Notes: generated by a model not told the origin, from the letters alone. 64,000 bases of DNA from Gelidibacter algens (GCF_001678675.1 NZ_LZRN01000005.1:101766-165765); one strand, 5' to 3'; positions 8,988 to 17,465 are shown, numbered from the stretch's first letter. Program-made: numbers and translations.

Positions 8988-9601
8988 GTTCTGTATAATT
9001 TCTTAATCTCATTAGGGCTATGTGCAATAATACCATTTTCTTCCACCAAATATAAAAAAGCTTCGTAATTTTTATCATCAAAATCGACCCAACCGCACAA
9101 GACTTTTTCTGCTTTATTGCGCTTTAGAAGACTTTGCGCATTGGTCCATAAATGATCGGCATTAAAGCTGTCAAAGATAAAAAAACAATTTTCAGAATGG
9201 AGCTGGTGTTTGATACTAATTTCACCGATGCAAATGTTGGGTAAGGTGTATACAAAAACAGAAGGACTAGGGAAAAAGTTATCAGGATCATCTATGGAAG
9301 CTTGATAAGTTCTATCAGTACCCAAACTTGACGCTTTGTTTGATAAAATGATGGCGATATCGTTTTCAGTATCCACGGGTAATTCAGCGTTTTTTAACAA
9401 CACATCCGCCGCTAAAAATGCCAATTTGCTCAAATTATCCATTTTGTAGAATTTAGCGTAATTGGTGTGCAACTGTTGCGCTGCACTTTTTACAAAGGCT
9501 GTAAATTCTTGAATGGGGCTTGTAAACAGCAGCTTTCCATCCAATGAAACACTGTTGTTTTTAATATGGCAATAGGATGATATGTGAAAAGTTTTATCCA
9601 A
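8984..9601 (-). CDS. Ketosynthase-like half protein of flexirubin clusters
   Basis: A 205-residue protein with faint likeness to the N-terminal half of ketosynthases: ILSNKASSLGTDRTYQASI, FPSPSVFVYTLPNICIGEIS, and KVLCGWVDFDD. At about the place of the nucleophile it reads ENCFFIFDSF, which is not the CSS motif, and the second half with the catalytic histidines is missing altogether. I do not know its function; it may be a structural partner or regulator of the ketosynthase complex. It sits between the methyltransferase (7 bases away) and the carrier protein (4-base overlap), so it is expressed with them. It shows no frameshift scars and appears intact at this length. Confidence 0.65.
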   Translation of the reverse strand: MDKTFHISSYCHIKNNSVSLDGKLLFTSPIQEFTAFVKSAAQQLHTNYAKFYKMDNLSKLAFLAADVLLKNAELPVDTENDIAIILSNKASSLGTDRTYQASIDDPDNFFPSPSVFVYTLPNICIGEISIKHQLHSENCFFIFDSFNADHLWTNAQSLLKRNKAEKVLCGWVDFDDKNYEAFLYLVEENGIIAHSPNEIKKLYRT

Positions 9602-9607
9602 GAATGC

Positions 9608-10669
9608 TTAATTTTTTTTACACACGAGCATGGTGTGGTATTCACCAAGCGGCACGTCTTCTTTTATGGTCAACCCCGCGTCATCGATCAATTTCTCAAA
9701 CACCGTGGCTGGATACATTTTGCTATTACCATTTGCCATTACGGTAAAATATAGCGATGTGGCTTCCAATATGAATTTTGACATTGCAAATTCTTGACGG
9801 TCTGTAAAGGTTTCGATGATGATCAATTCCGTGCCAGCATTCATGGAAGCTGCGCAAGTTGATAAGATTTTCAAAATTTCATCTTCTGAAAAACAATCTA
9901 AAAACTGACTCATCCAAATCACGTCGGCGCCTGTTGGGATTTTTGGATTTGGTTTTAGCCAATTAATTTCCTGTCCGCTAATACGATTTTCAAAACCAGC
10001 ATCCGCACTATTTTTTAAGGCTTTATTCAACTGTCCGGGCAAATCGATGATTTTAACTTGGATGTTTTCATCAAAATTAAAACATTGTAAGGCGAATTTT
10101 CCAGTATTGCCACCAATGTCAAACAACAATTTTGGCTGATTTTTGAACACACGTTTTAAGGCTTCTTCAAAAATCCCGTCCGAATAATAATGGTCAAACT
10201 CAAACCACGATTGCTGTTCTTTGGGCGTCAATTGCGAAAGGCCTTCATAAATAGTATCCCATTGCCCAAGTTCTTTTAAGCCTGAAGGCTTACCGGTTTC
10301 AATGGCTTCATCGAGATGGAACAAGCCTTTATAACACACGTCATGTGTGAAGTTCAGGTTCACGTTGACGGCTTTATTGTAATTTAAAAAATAGCCGGTT
10401 TTAGTAAGTTCGTAGGTGCCATCTTCAGATTTACTGACAATATCGGCACTTTCAGAAAACTCTAAAAGCACGCCAATACCATAACGACTGATGCTTAATT
10501 GTTCACAAATAGCATCAAGGGTGATGCCACCATCATGACGGCTGTCAAAAATCAGGTCAAATACACCTAACTTTTTCAAGGTGACTGAAGATTGAAATAT
10601 AAAAGGAGCGAAAGCTATTTTTTGTGCTTCCAATAATGCATCTGCTGCTCTAATTGTTTTTTTTGACAT
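9608..10669 (-). CDS. SAM-dependent methyltransferase with winged-helix N-domain
   Basis: The 353-residue protein has an N-terminal helical/winged-helix dimerisation region (about residues 1-110; LDAICEQLSISRYGIGVLLE) and a class I methyltransferase domain with motif I LLFDIGGNTGKFALQ. This is the plan of plant-type and polyketide O-methyltransferases. The likely job is methylation of the aryl head group or of a chain carbon of the pigment; methylated aryl rings are known in flexirubins, but which atom is methylated here cannot be read from sequence. It sits 6 bases downstream of the third ketosynthase in the same transcription unit. Confidence 0.83.
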   Translation of the reverse strand: MSKKTIRAADALLEAQKIAFAPFIFQSSVTLKKLGVFDLIFDSRHDGGITLDAICEQLSISRYGIGVLLEFSESADIVSKSEDGTYELTKTGYFLNYNKAVNVNLNFTHDVCYKGLFHLDEAIETGKPSGLKELGQWDTIYEGLSQLTPKEQQSWFEFDHYYSDGIFEEALKRVFKNQPKLLFDIGGNTGKFALQCFNFDENIQVKIIDLPGQLNKALKNSADAGFENRISGQEINWLKPNPKIPTGADVIWMSQFLDCFSEDEILKILSTCAASMNAGTELIIIETFTDRQEFAMSKFILEATSLYFTVMANGNSKMYPATVFEKLIDDAGLTIKEDVPLGEYHTMLVCKKN

Positions 10670-10675
10670 AAACGG

Positions 10676-11821
10676 TTATGATACTTTTCTGAATAACGCT
10701 GCGGTGTTGCAACCTCCAAATCCAGAAGCGGTTTTTAAAAATGTTCGTAATTCTTTTGCTGTTGTTTTTGTAATAATATTGAGCGGTTTTGAAACACCCA
10801 ACGTTTCAAATCCTGCGGAAGCAATCAACGTATTTTGACGTAAGGATTGCATCCCAACAAGGGTTTCTAGCAAACCAGAAGCTCCCAAAGTGTGCCCAAA
10901 ATAGCCTTTTAAGCTGTGCAATGGTGTCTCGTGCAATCTTAATCTGTTAAAAGCAATGGCTTCCATTTCATCATTAAATGCCGTGGCTGTGCCGTGGGCT
11001 GAAATATAGTCGATGTCATTTGAATGCATATTTGCTTCTTTTAAAGCCGATGTGATACTTCTATACAAGCCTTCACCAGTGCGCGACGGACCAGAAATAT
11101 GGTTGGCATCGTTGCAACTGCCTTCTCCTAAAACTTCTACTGCATCCTCAGATAGCTCTTCTTTTTTTGTGGTCACCAAAACACTTGCGGCTACTTCGCC
11201 CAAATTAATGCCGATACGATCTTTATCATATGGTCTGCAAGGGCCGTGGCTCAAGGCTTGAAACGAGTTGAAACCCGAAATCACAAAATCAGAGACCAAG
11301 TCTCCAGCTACCACAAACACCGCATCGTAAAGTCCTTCTTGGATATAGCGTTTGGCGACAGCAACAGCCAAAACTCCAGAAACACACGCATTGGAGATGA
11401 CAATGGCATCATTTTCAAAACTAAAAAAATCTTTGACTACGTGACCTAACGTGCCCAAATAGACACGTTCGTTTGGGAATTGGCTTTGGCTATTTAAGAT
11501 ATCAATATTGCCCTTGGTGGTAGAAATGATGAGACCGATCCGATTGTTGATTGTAACTCCTGAAGCTTTGATCGTTTTTGAAAGCGATACAATCAACATT
11601 TTTTCTAAACGTGTGTATTGATGTTTTGCTTCTAAAGTTTCGAACTCTGAATTTAATGTATCCGTCGGAATGACGGCGGCAAAAACGGATTTGTAAAAAC
11701 GGGTTGGATCTTGGACCGGTTGGATCCCACTTTTTCCAGTTTTGAGATGTTCAAAAACGCTGGTGGTGTCAAAGCCCAAAGAGGACAGGATATTGTTATA
11801 TGACAAATAGCAATTAGGCAT
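10676..11821 (-). CDS. Beta-ketoacyl synthase, third of the cluster
   Basis: A 381-residue ketosynthase with intact active site: Cys146 in SNACVSGVLAV, His in SAHGTATAFND, and His in KGYFGHTLGASG. It is more divergent than the FabF-like protein at 7529-8719. In aryl-polyene clusters an additional ketosynthase is thought to start the chain, by loading the aryl starter onto the carrier protein and doing the first condensation; that role is an inference here. It overlaps the thioesterase gene by 8 bases, so the two are likely translated together. Confidence 0.88.
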   Translation of the reverse strand: MPNCYLSYNNILSSLGFDTTSVFEHLKTGKSGIQPVQDPTRFYKSVFAAVIPTDTLNSEFETLEAKHQYTRLEKMLIVSLSKTIKASGVTINNRIGLIISTTKGNIDILNSQSQFPNERVYLGTLGHVVKDFFSFENDAIVISNACVSGVLAVAVAKRYIQEGLYDAVFVVAGDLVSDFVISGFNSFQALSHGPCRPYDKDRIGINLGEVAASVLVTTKKEELSEDAVEVLGEGSCNDANHISGPSRTGEGLYRSITSALKEANMHSNDIDYISAHGTATAFNDEMEAIAFNRLRLHETPLHSLKGYFGHTLGASGLLETLVGMQSLRQNTLIASAGFETLGVSKPLNIITKTTAKELRTFLKTASGFGGCNTAALFRKVS

Positions 11822-12266
11822 GGAGTAGGCCGTGTTTTTGTTTCCAGACCTTATAAAAATCGGGTAGATTTAATGCCATGTTGCTTGATTCAAAATTGGT
11901 GAATACCTGAGTGGTTTCGCCAGTACAAACGGTTTGGCCCTGATCGTTTTTTATAATATATGAAAACATCAATTTTGCAGCGCGTGAATTTATATAGGTT
12001 GTTTCAATAGTGGCCACTTCACCATATCTTAAAGGCAATTGGTGTTCTAAAGAGGTCTTGACGATTGGCGTTGCAAACCCATGATTTTTAGCATCGAGAT
12101 AGGTCAATCCAAATTCTCGACCGAAAGCTTCCCGACCATCTTCAAAATATTTGATATAATGGCCATGCCAAACAATATTTAAGGAATCGACTTCATTAAA
12201 TCGAACTCTGATTTGATGGGAGGATTTTAATAGAGATGCCTCTTGATCTGTAATTGTTTTTTTCAT
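11814..12266 (-). CDS. Acyl-CoA/acyl-ACP thioesterase, 4HBT hotdog family
   Basis: A 150-residue hotdog protein with the 4-hydroxybenzoyl-CoA thioesterase pattern RVRFNEVDSLNIVWHGHYIKYFED, which aligns with the VxxxDTDxxGxVxHxxYxxxFEEAR motif; the usual Asp is present as VDS. It would release or edit acyl intermediates bound to CoA or carrier protein. Thioesterases of this kind are standard parts of aryl-polyene and flexirubin clusters. It follows the second hotdog gene by 4 bases and overlaps the next ketosynthase by 8. Confidence 0.87.
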   Translation of the reverse strand: MKKTITDQEASLLKSSHQIRVRFNEVDSLNIVWHGHYIKYFEDGREAFGREFGLTYLDAKNHGFATPIVKTSLEHQLPLRYGEVATIETTYINSRAAKLMFSYIIKNDQGQTVCTGETTQVFTNFESSNMALNLPDFYKVWKQKHGLLHA

Positions 12267-12270
12267 TTTT

Positions 12271-12708
12271 CTATTCTTTGAGAACCGTATTCATCTCTGC
12301 ATGGGCTATTTCAATGCCTTTGTTAAAAGTAGAGAGTTTTATAGAGGTCATGTGCATAATCTCGTGAATAATGGTCACTTCCGTTATTAGATGATCATCA
12401 ATTTTTGGCAACTTGTGGATCTTTAATTTTTTGATAGAAGCGATAAATCCTTCTTTTGCAGCGGTTTCTTCATTGTGGTTTTTGAATCCGGTGTATAGAG
12501 CTGCGGCTTGCGCCATGTGTTCTATCAAGCCGGTTTCTGAAAATTCGTCATCAGCCACAAATAGATTCTCTTTCAATATAGTGAACCCCACGATTGCTTT
12601 TCCATCAGCAAATTCCAATAGAGAATTGACCATGATCATCGGTTCTCGATGTGGCAGCAACTTTTTTATAGTGGTCATGTCTATAATAGGAATCTTTAAT
12701 GCTTTCAT
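12271..12708 (-). CDS. Hotdog dehydratase-like protein (ApeP-type)
   Basis: A 145-residue protein related to FabZ/FabA-like hotdog dehydratases: KKLLPHREPMIMVNSLLEF at the N-terminus and the central helix GLIEHMAQAAALYTGF, in which E-xMAQAAA corresponds to the ExxAQ pattern. The catalytic His normally in GHFP is not obvious, so it may pair with the other hotdog protein (4616-4999), which has the His but lacks the Glu motif. That complementary pattern suggests a heteromeric dehydratase, as in known aryl-polyene systems with two dehydratase subunits. Its ATG overlaps the acyltransferase stop as ATGA. Confidence 0.8.
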   Translation of the reverse strand: MKALKIPIIDMTTIKKLLPHREPMIMVNSLLEFADGKAIVGFTILKENLFVADDEFSETGLIEHMAQAAALYTGFKNHNEETAAKEGFIASIKKLKIHKLPKIDDHLITEVTIIHEIMHMTSIKLSTFNKGIEIAHAEMNTVLKE

Positions 12709-13580
12709 TTTTTATCGTTCCAAAAATCATAAAAATTGAACCATTGCATCGGATATTTTTTGACCATCTGTTCTACGTTTTCTGTGTATTTTTTTAAGAG
12801 ATCGTTCATGTCGCCTTCTTTATAATTAATCCATTTGGCATACAAATGATAATGTCGTTTGGGCTCGCGCATTACATAAACAAACAGAACAGGAACTTTT
12901 AAGCGGCTGGCCAAATAAAAAGGGCCTAATGGAAACTTGGCTTTTTTGCCCAGAAGTGTTTCTTCCAAACACTTGGTATTGTCCATATATCGGTCGCCCG
13001 CAATACATATAATTCTGTTTTGTGCCAATGCCGCATTGATTTCAAAAATATGGGACAAATCATCTCTTACTACAATAAAATGGGTTTCTTTCTTAACATA
13101 TTGTCCTAAGTAGTCCTTAATTTCTTCATGATCCTGATCTGTAACAACAATACTGATGGAATCTTTCGCCAATCGTTCCTTAAAAAAATATTGCGCCAGT
13201 TCAAAGTTGCCAATATGAGCACTGATAAGGACGCCGCCTCTTTTCATTTCCAGCACTTCAGCAATTTTGACTTCCCCATCAAATTCATAAGTATAATTGC
13301 TTCGTAACCCTGACGATATAGCAATTTTGTCAACTAGGGTCTGGCCAAAAGTATAATAGGTTTTATAAATGCTGAGCATGGTTTTAAAACGCGAATAGCC
13401 TAATCTGTTTCTGAAATAAAACCGTAAACCTTTTACATTTTTACCTGAAAACAAACAGAAGTAAGGCACGGGAAGATGCATCAACGCATAAGCCGCATTA
13501 ATTCCGAAATTCTTTATAAAAAACACAAAGACCTTAAAACCGAAAACAGTGCCCCTCGATTTTCCATCCCATTCTGCCAT
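12705..13580 (-). CDS. LpxL/HtrB-type lipid acyltransferase
   Basis: From the ATG at 13580 (MAEWDGKSRGTVFG) the protein has 291 residues and is a lysophospholipid/lipid A acyltransferase-like membrane protein. The catalytic HxxxxE motif appears as SAHIGNFELA, with later conserved GDRYMDN and FPLGPFYLASRL. In aryl-polyene clusters this enzyme is thought to esterify the polyene to a lipid acceptor in the inner membrane. The earlier in-frame start at 13631 adds 17 residues before the conserved start and is less likely. It lies about 90 bases after fabG and overlaps the hotdog gene by four bases. Confidence 0.87.
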   Translation of the reverse strand: MAEWDGKSRGTVFGFKVFVFFIKNFGINAAYALMHLPVPYFCLFSGKNVKGLRFYFRNRLGYSRFKTMLSIYKTYYTFGQTLVDKIAISSGLRSNYTYEFDGEVKIAEVLEMKRGGVLISAHIGNFELAQYFFKERLAKDSISIVVTDQDHEEIKDYLGQYVKKETHFIVVRDDLSHIFEINAALAQNRIICIAGDRYMDNTKCLEETLLGKKAKFPLGPFYLASRLKVPVLFVYVMREPKRHYHLYAKWINYKEGDMNDLLKKYTENVEQMVKKYPMQWFNFYDFWNDKK

Positions 13581-13670
13581 TATACTTGTGAAGTTTTGCT
13601 CTTTTAATAAAGCGAATTGTTGAAGCAGCAAATTTACGTGATTTTTTCGGTTTTGAAATCGGTGTGCTTT

Positions 13671-14411
13671 TTAGTGCACACCGCCGGTAATCCCGATCAC
13701 TTCGCCTGTAATGTAAGAAGCTTTTTTAGAGGCGAGAAAGGCGACTAAATGTGCTACTTCCTCTGGGTTTCCAAACCGGTTGGCTGGAATCATCTTTTTA
13801 AGGGTGGCTTCATCAAGGTCTTCAGTCATGTCCGTTTTGATAAAACCAGGAGCTACAGCGTTTACGGTAACATTGCGTTTGGCAACTTCTTGAGCTAGAG
13901 ATTTTGTAGCGGCAATAACGGCACCTTTTGCGGCGGAATAATTAGTCTGACCGGAAACACCTTTTAGTCCAGAAAGGGACACCATATTAATGATGCGGCC
14001 ATAACGGTTCAATAACATTTTTTCGATGAGATGCTTGGTGACATTGAAAAATCCGTTGAGGCTGGTGTTTATTACCTCATTCCATTCTTGAGGTTTCATC
14101 CACATAAAAAGTCCGTCTTTGGTGATGCCGGCATTATTGACCAGCACTTCAATAATGGCATCTGAGTGCTGTTCTTGCCACGCATTCAAGTTCTGTTGAA
14201 CATGTTCATAATTGGACACGTCAAATTGAATGATTTGGCCAGAGCCTCCAAAAGCTTCGACTTCTTTTAAGGTTTGAAGGGCAGCTTCCTTGTTGGTGTT
14301 ATAATTGATAAGAATTTGATAGTCTGAATCTTTCGCAAGTTGGATGCAAATGGCTTTTCCGATGCCTCGTGAACCTCCAGTTATTAGGGCGTATTTGTTT
14401 TGTTTAGACAT
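13671..14411 (-). CDS. fabG: 3-oxoacyl-ACP reductase, FabG-type SDR
   Basis: A 246-residue classical short-chain dehydrogenase: cofactor loop TGGSRGIGKA, NNAG motif, catalytic Ser in VSLSG and Tyr-x3-Lys in NYSAAKGAV, and C-terminal ITGEVIGITGGVH. It reduces the 3-oxoacyl intermediate made by the ketosynthase pair with NADPH. Given its place in the cluster it is probably the dedicated reductase of the aryl polyene, not the housekeeping FabG of fatty acid synthesis. It is separated from the ammonia-lyase upstream by a 175-base repeat region that also contains a possible promoter. Confidence 0.92.
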   Translation of the reverse strand: MSKQNKYALITGGSRGIGKAICIQLAKDSDYQILINYNTNKEAALQTLKEVEAFGGSGQIIQFDVSNYEHVQQNLNAWQEQHSDAIIEVLVNNAGITKDGLFMWMKPQEWNEVINTSLNGFFNVTKHLIEKMLLNRYGRIINMVSLSGLKGVSGQTNYSAAKGAVIAATKSLAQEVAKRNVTVNAVAPGFIKTDMTEDLDEATLKKMIPANRFGNPEEVAHLVAFLASKKASYITGEVIGITGGVH

Positions 14412-14586
14412 AGATTGTTTGTTTTCTCCCGCAGATCCAGCAGATCACGCAGGTGTTCACAGATCGTTTTTGAATAGGCTTGAGAGATCATCGGAAAAAC
14501 ATGTAATTTTTTAGCTGATCTCGCAAATGTAAGATATAATTTTTTGGGTTTATTCTGCGAAAATCTGTGAGATCTGCTGGAAATTT
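14412..14586. repeat. Inverted CGCAGAT-type repeats between fabG and TAL
   Basis: The gap contains CCCGCAGATCCAGCAGATC with CACGCAGG and CACAGATC (14428-14465), and an inverted counterpart TCTGCGAAAATCTGTGAG with ATCTGCTGG (14556-14581). The two arms are partly complementary (CCAGCAGATC against GATCTGCTGG) and lie about 100 bases apart. This is the same word family as at 770-1010. Confidence 0.7.
14523..14530 (-). promoter_or_regulatory. Possible -7 element for fabG and downstream genes
   Basis: On the minus strand the sequence TACATTTG matches the Bacteroidota -7 consensus TAnnTTTG, about 110 bases before the fabG start. No clear -33 TTG lies at the right distance, so this is weak. It could allow the pigment operon to be read independently of the ammonia-lyase gene. 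Confidence 0.3.
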
Positions 14587-16107
14587 TTAATTTTTCATTA
14601 TAAAATCCTTCACCGCATTCACATAAGGATACATAACCACATCTTCCTTAAAAGCAGGAACGATGGCACGGATATCATCAAACATCTGCTTTGTTTTAGA
14701 AGAAACTTCATTTTTAACGTCCAAATATTCGATGGCTTGAATTATGGTTATCAATTCAATGGCTAGTACCTCAAAAGCGTTTTCAATCACTTTTTTGGTA
14801 ATCAAAGCAGCATTGGTTCCCATACTTACAATGTCCTGATTGTCATTGTTATTGGGAATACTGTGCACATACATTGGGTTGGACAACATTTGATTTTCAG
14901 CCGTTGTTGAAGTGGCTGTAAATTGAACGCCTTGCATTCCGAAGTTCAATCCCAATTTGCCTAGATTGACAAATGGTGGTAAAATTTGGTTGAGGTTGGG
15001 ATTGAGCAAATAGTTTAATTGGCGCTCTGCCAGCATGGAAGTTTTAGTCACTACCAATTTCAGTTTGTCCATTTCTAAGGACACATAATCTCCGTGAAAA
15101 TTCCCGCCATGATACACATTTTTGTTTTTAACATCCACAATAGGATTATCGTTGGCGGAATTGACTTCTTCAATCAAGATAGTTTCTACCTGGTTGAGCG
15201 TGTCTAAAACAGGGCCAAGAATTTGCGGTACGCATCGTAAAGAATAATATTCCTGTACTTTGTCTTCAAACACATCAACATTTTTGACATCGTTATACAA
15301 ATGGTGTTCGCGTTTTTTTATCAGCGTGCTATCTTTTAAATGGGCACGCATGAGTTTGGCAATTACCCGCTGACCTTCATGTTTTTTTGATTGGTTCAAT
15401 TCAAAAGAGAGATGGTCATCGTAGGCTTTTACAATTTCATTGATTGCTGAAGAAGCCGTGATCATCCAATTTAAAAGCTTGCGTGTGAAAATAGCATTGA
15501 CAATACCTACGCCTGTCATTACTGAAGTTCCGTTCATAAGAGCTAAACCTTCGCGCAGTTCTATGGAGATGGGTCGTAGATTTTCTTTTTTGAAAACGTA
15601 TTCTGTCGGCTGTTTTTCACCATGATACATCACTTCGCCTTCACCAATCATCACCAATGCTAAATGTGCCAGTTGCACCAAATCGCCACTGGCTCCAACG
15701 CCGCCGTGTTCATAAATAATAGGTGTAATATTTTTGTTGATCAATTGCACCATCAATTCTATCACCGATTTGTGGACACCCGAATTTCCTAAACATAGCG
15801 TGTTCAATCGTGCTAACATAGCCGCTTTGACATATAAAGGCGGTATAGGATTTCCTGTGCCTGAAGCGTGACTTCTTATAAGATTATACTGGAGTTGTAT
15901 GCGTTCAGAATCTTCGATCTTATACTGAGCCATTGGACCGAAACCGGTATTGACACCGTAAATGATCTTGTTTTCTGAAAATAACTTTAAGAATTCAAAG
16001 CTTTCTTCAACCGTTTCAAGGACATTTTTGTCTATTTGAATCGATTGATTCTCATACAGTATTTGTTGAAATTCATTGATTCTTAAGGTTCCGTTAAGTG
16101 TTAACAT
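14587..16107 (-). CDS. Tyrosine ammonia-lyase (HAL/PAL family)
   Basis: With start ATG at 16107 (MLTLNGTLRINEF) the protein is 506 residues. It carries the MIO-forming Ala139-Ser140-Gly141 in GGVGASGDLVQLAHL and other family blocks (YGVNTGFGPMAQY, NGTSVMTGVGIV, GGNFHGDYVSLEMD). The substrate-selectivity position reads LIRSHASG, with His80 where tyrosine and histidine lyases have His and phenylalanine lyases have Phe. From memory it is very close to the well-characterised Flavobacterium johnsoniae tyrosine ammonia-lyase. It would deaminate tyrosine to 4-hydroxycinnamate, the starter unit of flexirubin-type aryl polyenes. Histidase is the alternative, but the cluster context argues against it. 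It is the first gene of the cluster. Confidence 0.93.
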   Translation of the reverse strand: MLTLNGTLRINEFQQILYENQSIQIDKNVLETVEESFEFLKLFSENKIIYGVNTGFGPMAQYKIEDSERIQLQYNLIRSHASGTGNPIPPLYVKAAMLARLNTLCLGNSGVHKSVIELMVQLINKNITPIIYEHGGVGASGDLVQLAHLALVMIGEGEVMYHGEKQPTEYVFKKENLRPISIELREGLALMNGTSVMTGVGIVNAIFTRKLLNWMITASSAINEIVKAYDDHLSFELNQSKKHEGQRVIAKLMRAHLKDSTLIKKREHHLYNDVKNVDVFEDKVQEYYSLRCVPQILGPVLDTLNQVETILIEEVNSANDNPIVDVKNKNVYHGGNFHGDYVSLEMDKLKLVVTKTSMLAERQLNYLLNPNLNQILPPFVNLGKLGLNFGMQGVQFTATSTTAENQMLSNPMYVHSIPNNNDNQDIVSMGTNAALITKKVIENAFEVLAIELITIIQAIEYLDVKNEVSSKTKQMFDDIRAIVPAFKEDVVMYPYVNAVKDFIMKN

Positions 16108-16162
16108 TTGGAGCGTATTCACAATAATTTTTAAATAGTATAACAACCAGAAGTAAAGTGGT

Positions 16163-16183
16163 TATTTTTGCGCTACAAATGTA
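16163..16183. promoter_or_regulatory. Divergent promoter elements, TAL / halogenase-like gene
   Basis: The 107-base gap between the ammonia-lyase start (16107, minus) and the plus-strand oxidoreductase (16215) contains back-to-back matches to the TAnnTTTG -7 consensus: TATTTTTG on the plus strand (16163-16170) and TACATTTG on the minus strand (16176-16183). Neither has a convincing -33 TTG. Their overlap suggests that both sides of the cluster are controlled from one point. Confidence 0.45.
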
Positions 16184-16214
16184 AAATAATAAATCATTTA
16201 AATCCATTTGATGC

Positions 16215-17465
16215 ATGAAGGATGTTGAGGTTGATGTTTTGATTATAGGTGCGGGACCTTCAGGTTGTGTTGCAGCTGCTTATCTACATAAGCATGGGGT
16301 ATCTGTGAAAGTGGTTGAAAAGAGCGTCTTTCCTCGATTTGTTATTGGCGAAAGTTTGCTGCCAAGATGTATGGATCATTTTGAGGAAGTAGGGTTGTTG
16401 GATTGCTTAATTGCTGAAAATTTTGAAATTAAAAGTGGTGCGCGATTTATAAAGGGTGACACTATTTGCGAATTTGACTTTGCTGAAAAACATACCGAAG
16501 GTTATGATTGGACGTGGCAAGCTCCAAGAGCTGATTTTGATTATGCCCTCACAGAAGAGCTAAAAAAGCAAGGCGTGGACATTGCATTTGATCAGGAAGT
16601 TATTTCAGTCGATTTCAAAGAAGATGGTTGGTCACAAACGGTCGTGAAGACTGAACATGACCAAACATATAACGTGCATGCAAAATTTATCATCGACTCC
16701 AGTGGATACGGAAGGGTTTTGCCAAGACTATTGAACCTTGAAAAGCCTTCGGAAATTCCTGAACATTCTTCAATCTTTAGTCATGTAAAAGAGATAGATC
16801 GACCTAAAGGAACTGAAGGAACCTTCATCACCTTTGATGTGCTTGATACGGATACTTGGTTTTGGGTCATTCCGTTCAGCAATGGTACTACGAGCATTGG
16901 GTTTGTTGGAAAAACAGATTTTATCAACAGTTTTAAAGGGACGCCCAAGGAACGCTTGTCTGAAATGCTCAAGAAATCCTCCTATTATTATGAGCGATTT
17001 AAAGATATTGATTTTTTATTTGAACCTAAGATTATCGAGAATTATTCAAAATCGGTTACACAACTCTATGGGAAAGGTTACGCCCTGACGGGGAATAGTG
17101 CTGAATTTTTAGATCCTGTATTTTCTTCGGGAGTAACGTTTGCAACAGAATCAGGTTTAAAAGCGGCCAAGTTGATCACTAAGGGATTCAAAAACGAACC
17201 AGTTAACTGGGAAACGGACTATGCTGAATACATGAAAAAAGGCGTTTCTGTATTCGGTTCCTATGTTAAGGAATGGTATACCGGGAATTTACAGACCATC
17301 TTTTTTGACGGGGCAAACAATGACGATATTAAAAGACAAATTTGTGCAGTTTTGGCAGGTTATGTTTGGGATGACACCAATCCGTTTGTGAAAAATCATG
17401 ATAGATTGATAAAAACGGTGGCTAATATTATCCATTTAGAGAAGCGGACCTCCAAGCAAATATAA
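16215..17465 (+). CDS. Flavin-dependent halogenase-like monooxygenase
   Basis: A 416-residue FAD protein of the tryptophan-halogenase/PHBH-like superfamily. It has the Rossmann motif IGAGPSGCVAA (Gly12, Gly14, Gly17), FPRFVIGESLLPR after it, and DTWFWVIP (Trp215-x-Trp217-x-Ile-Pro), which fits the WxWxIP signature of flavin-dependent halogenases that suppresses simple monooxygenation. Lys73 in EIKSGARF is a candidate for the catalytic lysine. Chlorinated flexirubins are known, so chlorination of the aryl ring is plausible; hydroxylation is the alternative, since many cluster members of this family are annotated only as oxidoreductases. It is divergent from the ammonia-lyase and not part of its transcript. 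Confidence 0.8.
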   Translation: MKDVEVDVLIIGAGPSGCVAAAYLHKHGVSVKVVEKSVFPRFVIGESLLPRCMDHFEEVGLLDCLIAENFEIKSGARFIKGDTICEFDFAEKHTEGYDWTWQAPRADFDYALTEELKKQGVDIAFDQEVISVDFKEDGWSQTVVKTEHDQTYNVHAKFIIDSSGYGRVLPRLLNLEKPSEIPEHSSIFSHVKEIDRPKGTEGTFITFDVLDTDTWFWVIPFSNGTTSIGFVGKTDFINSFKGTPKERLSEMLKKSSYYYERFKDIDFLFEPKIIENYSKSVTQLYGKGYALTGNSAEFLDPVFSSGVTFATESGLKAAKLITKGFKNEPVNWETDYAEYMKKGVSVFGSYVKEWYTGNLQTIFFDGANNDDIKRQICAVLAGYVWDDTNPFVKNHDRLIKTVANIIHLEKRTSKQI

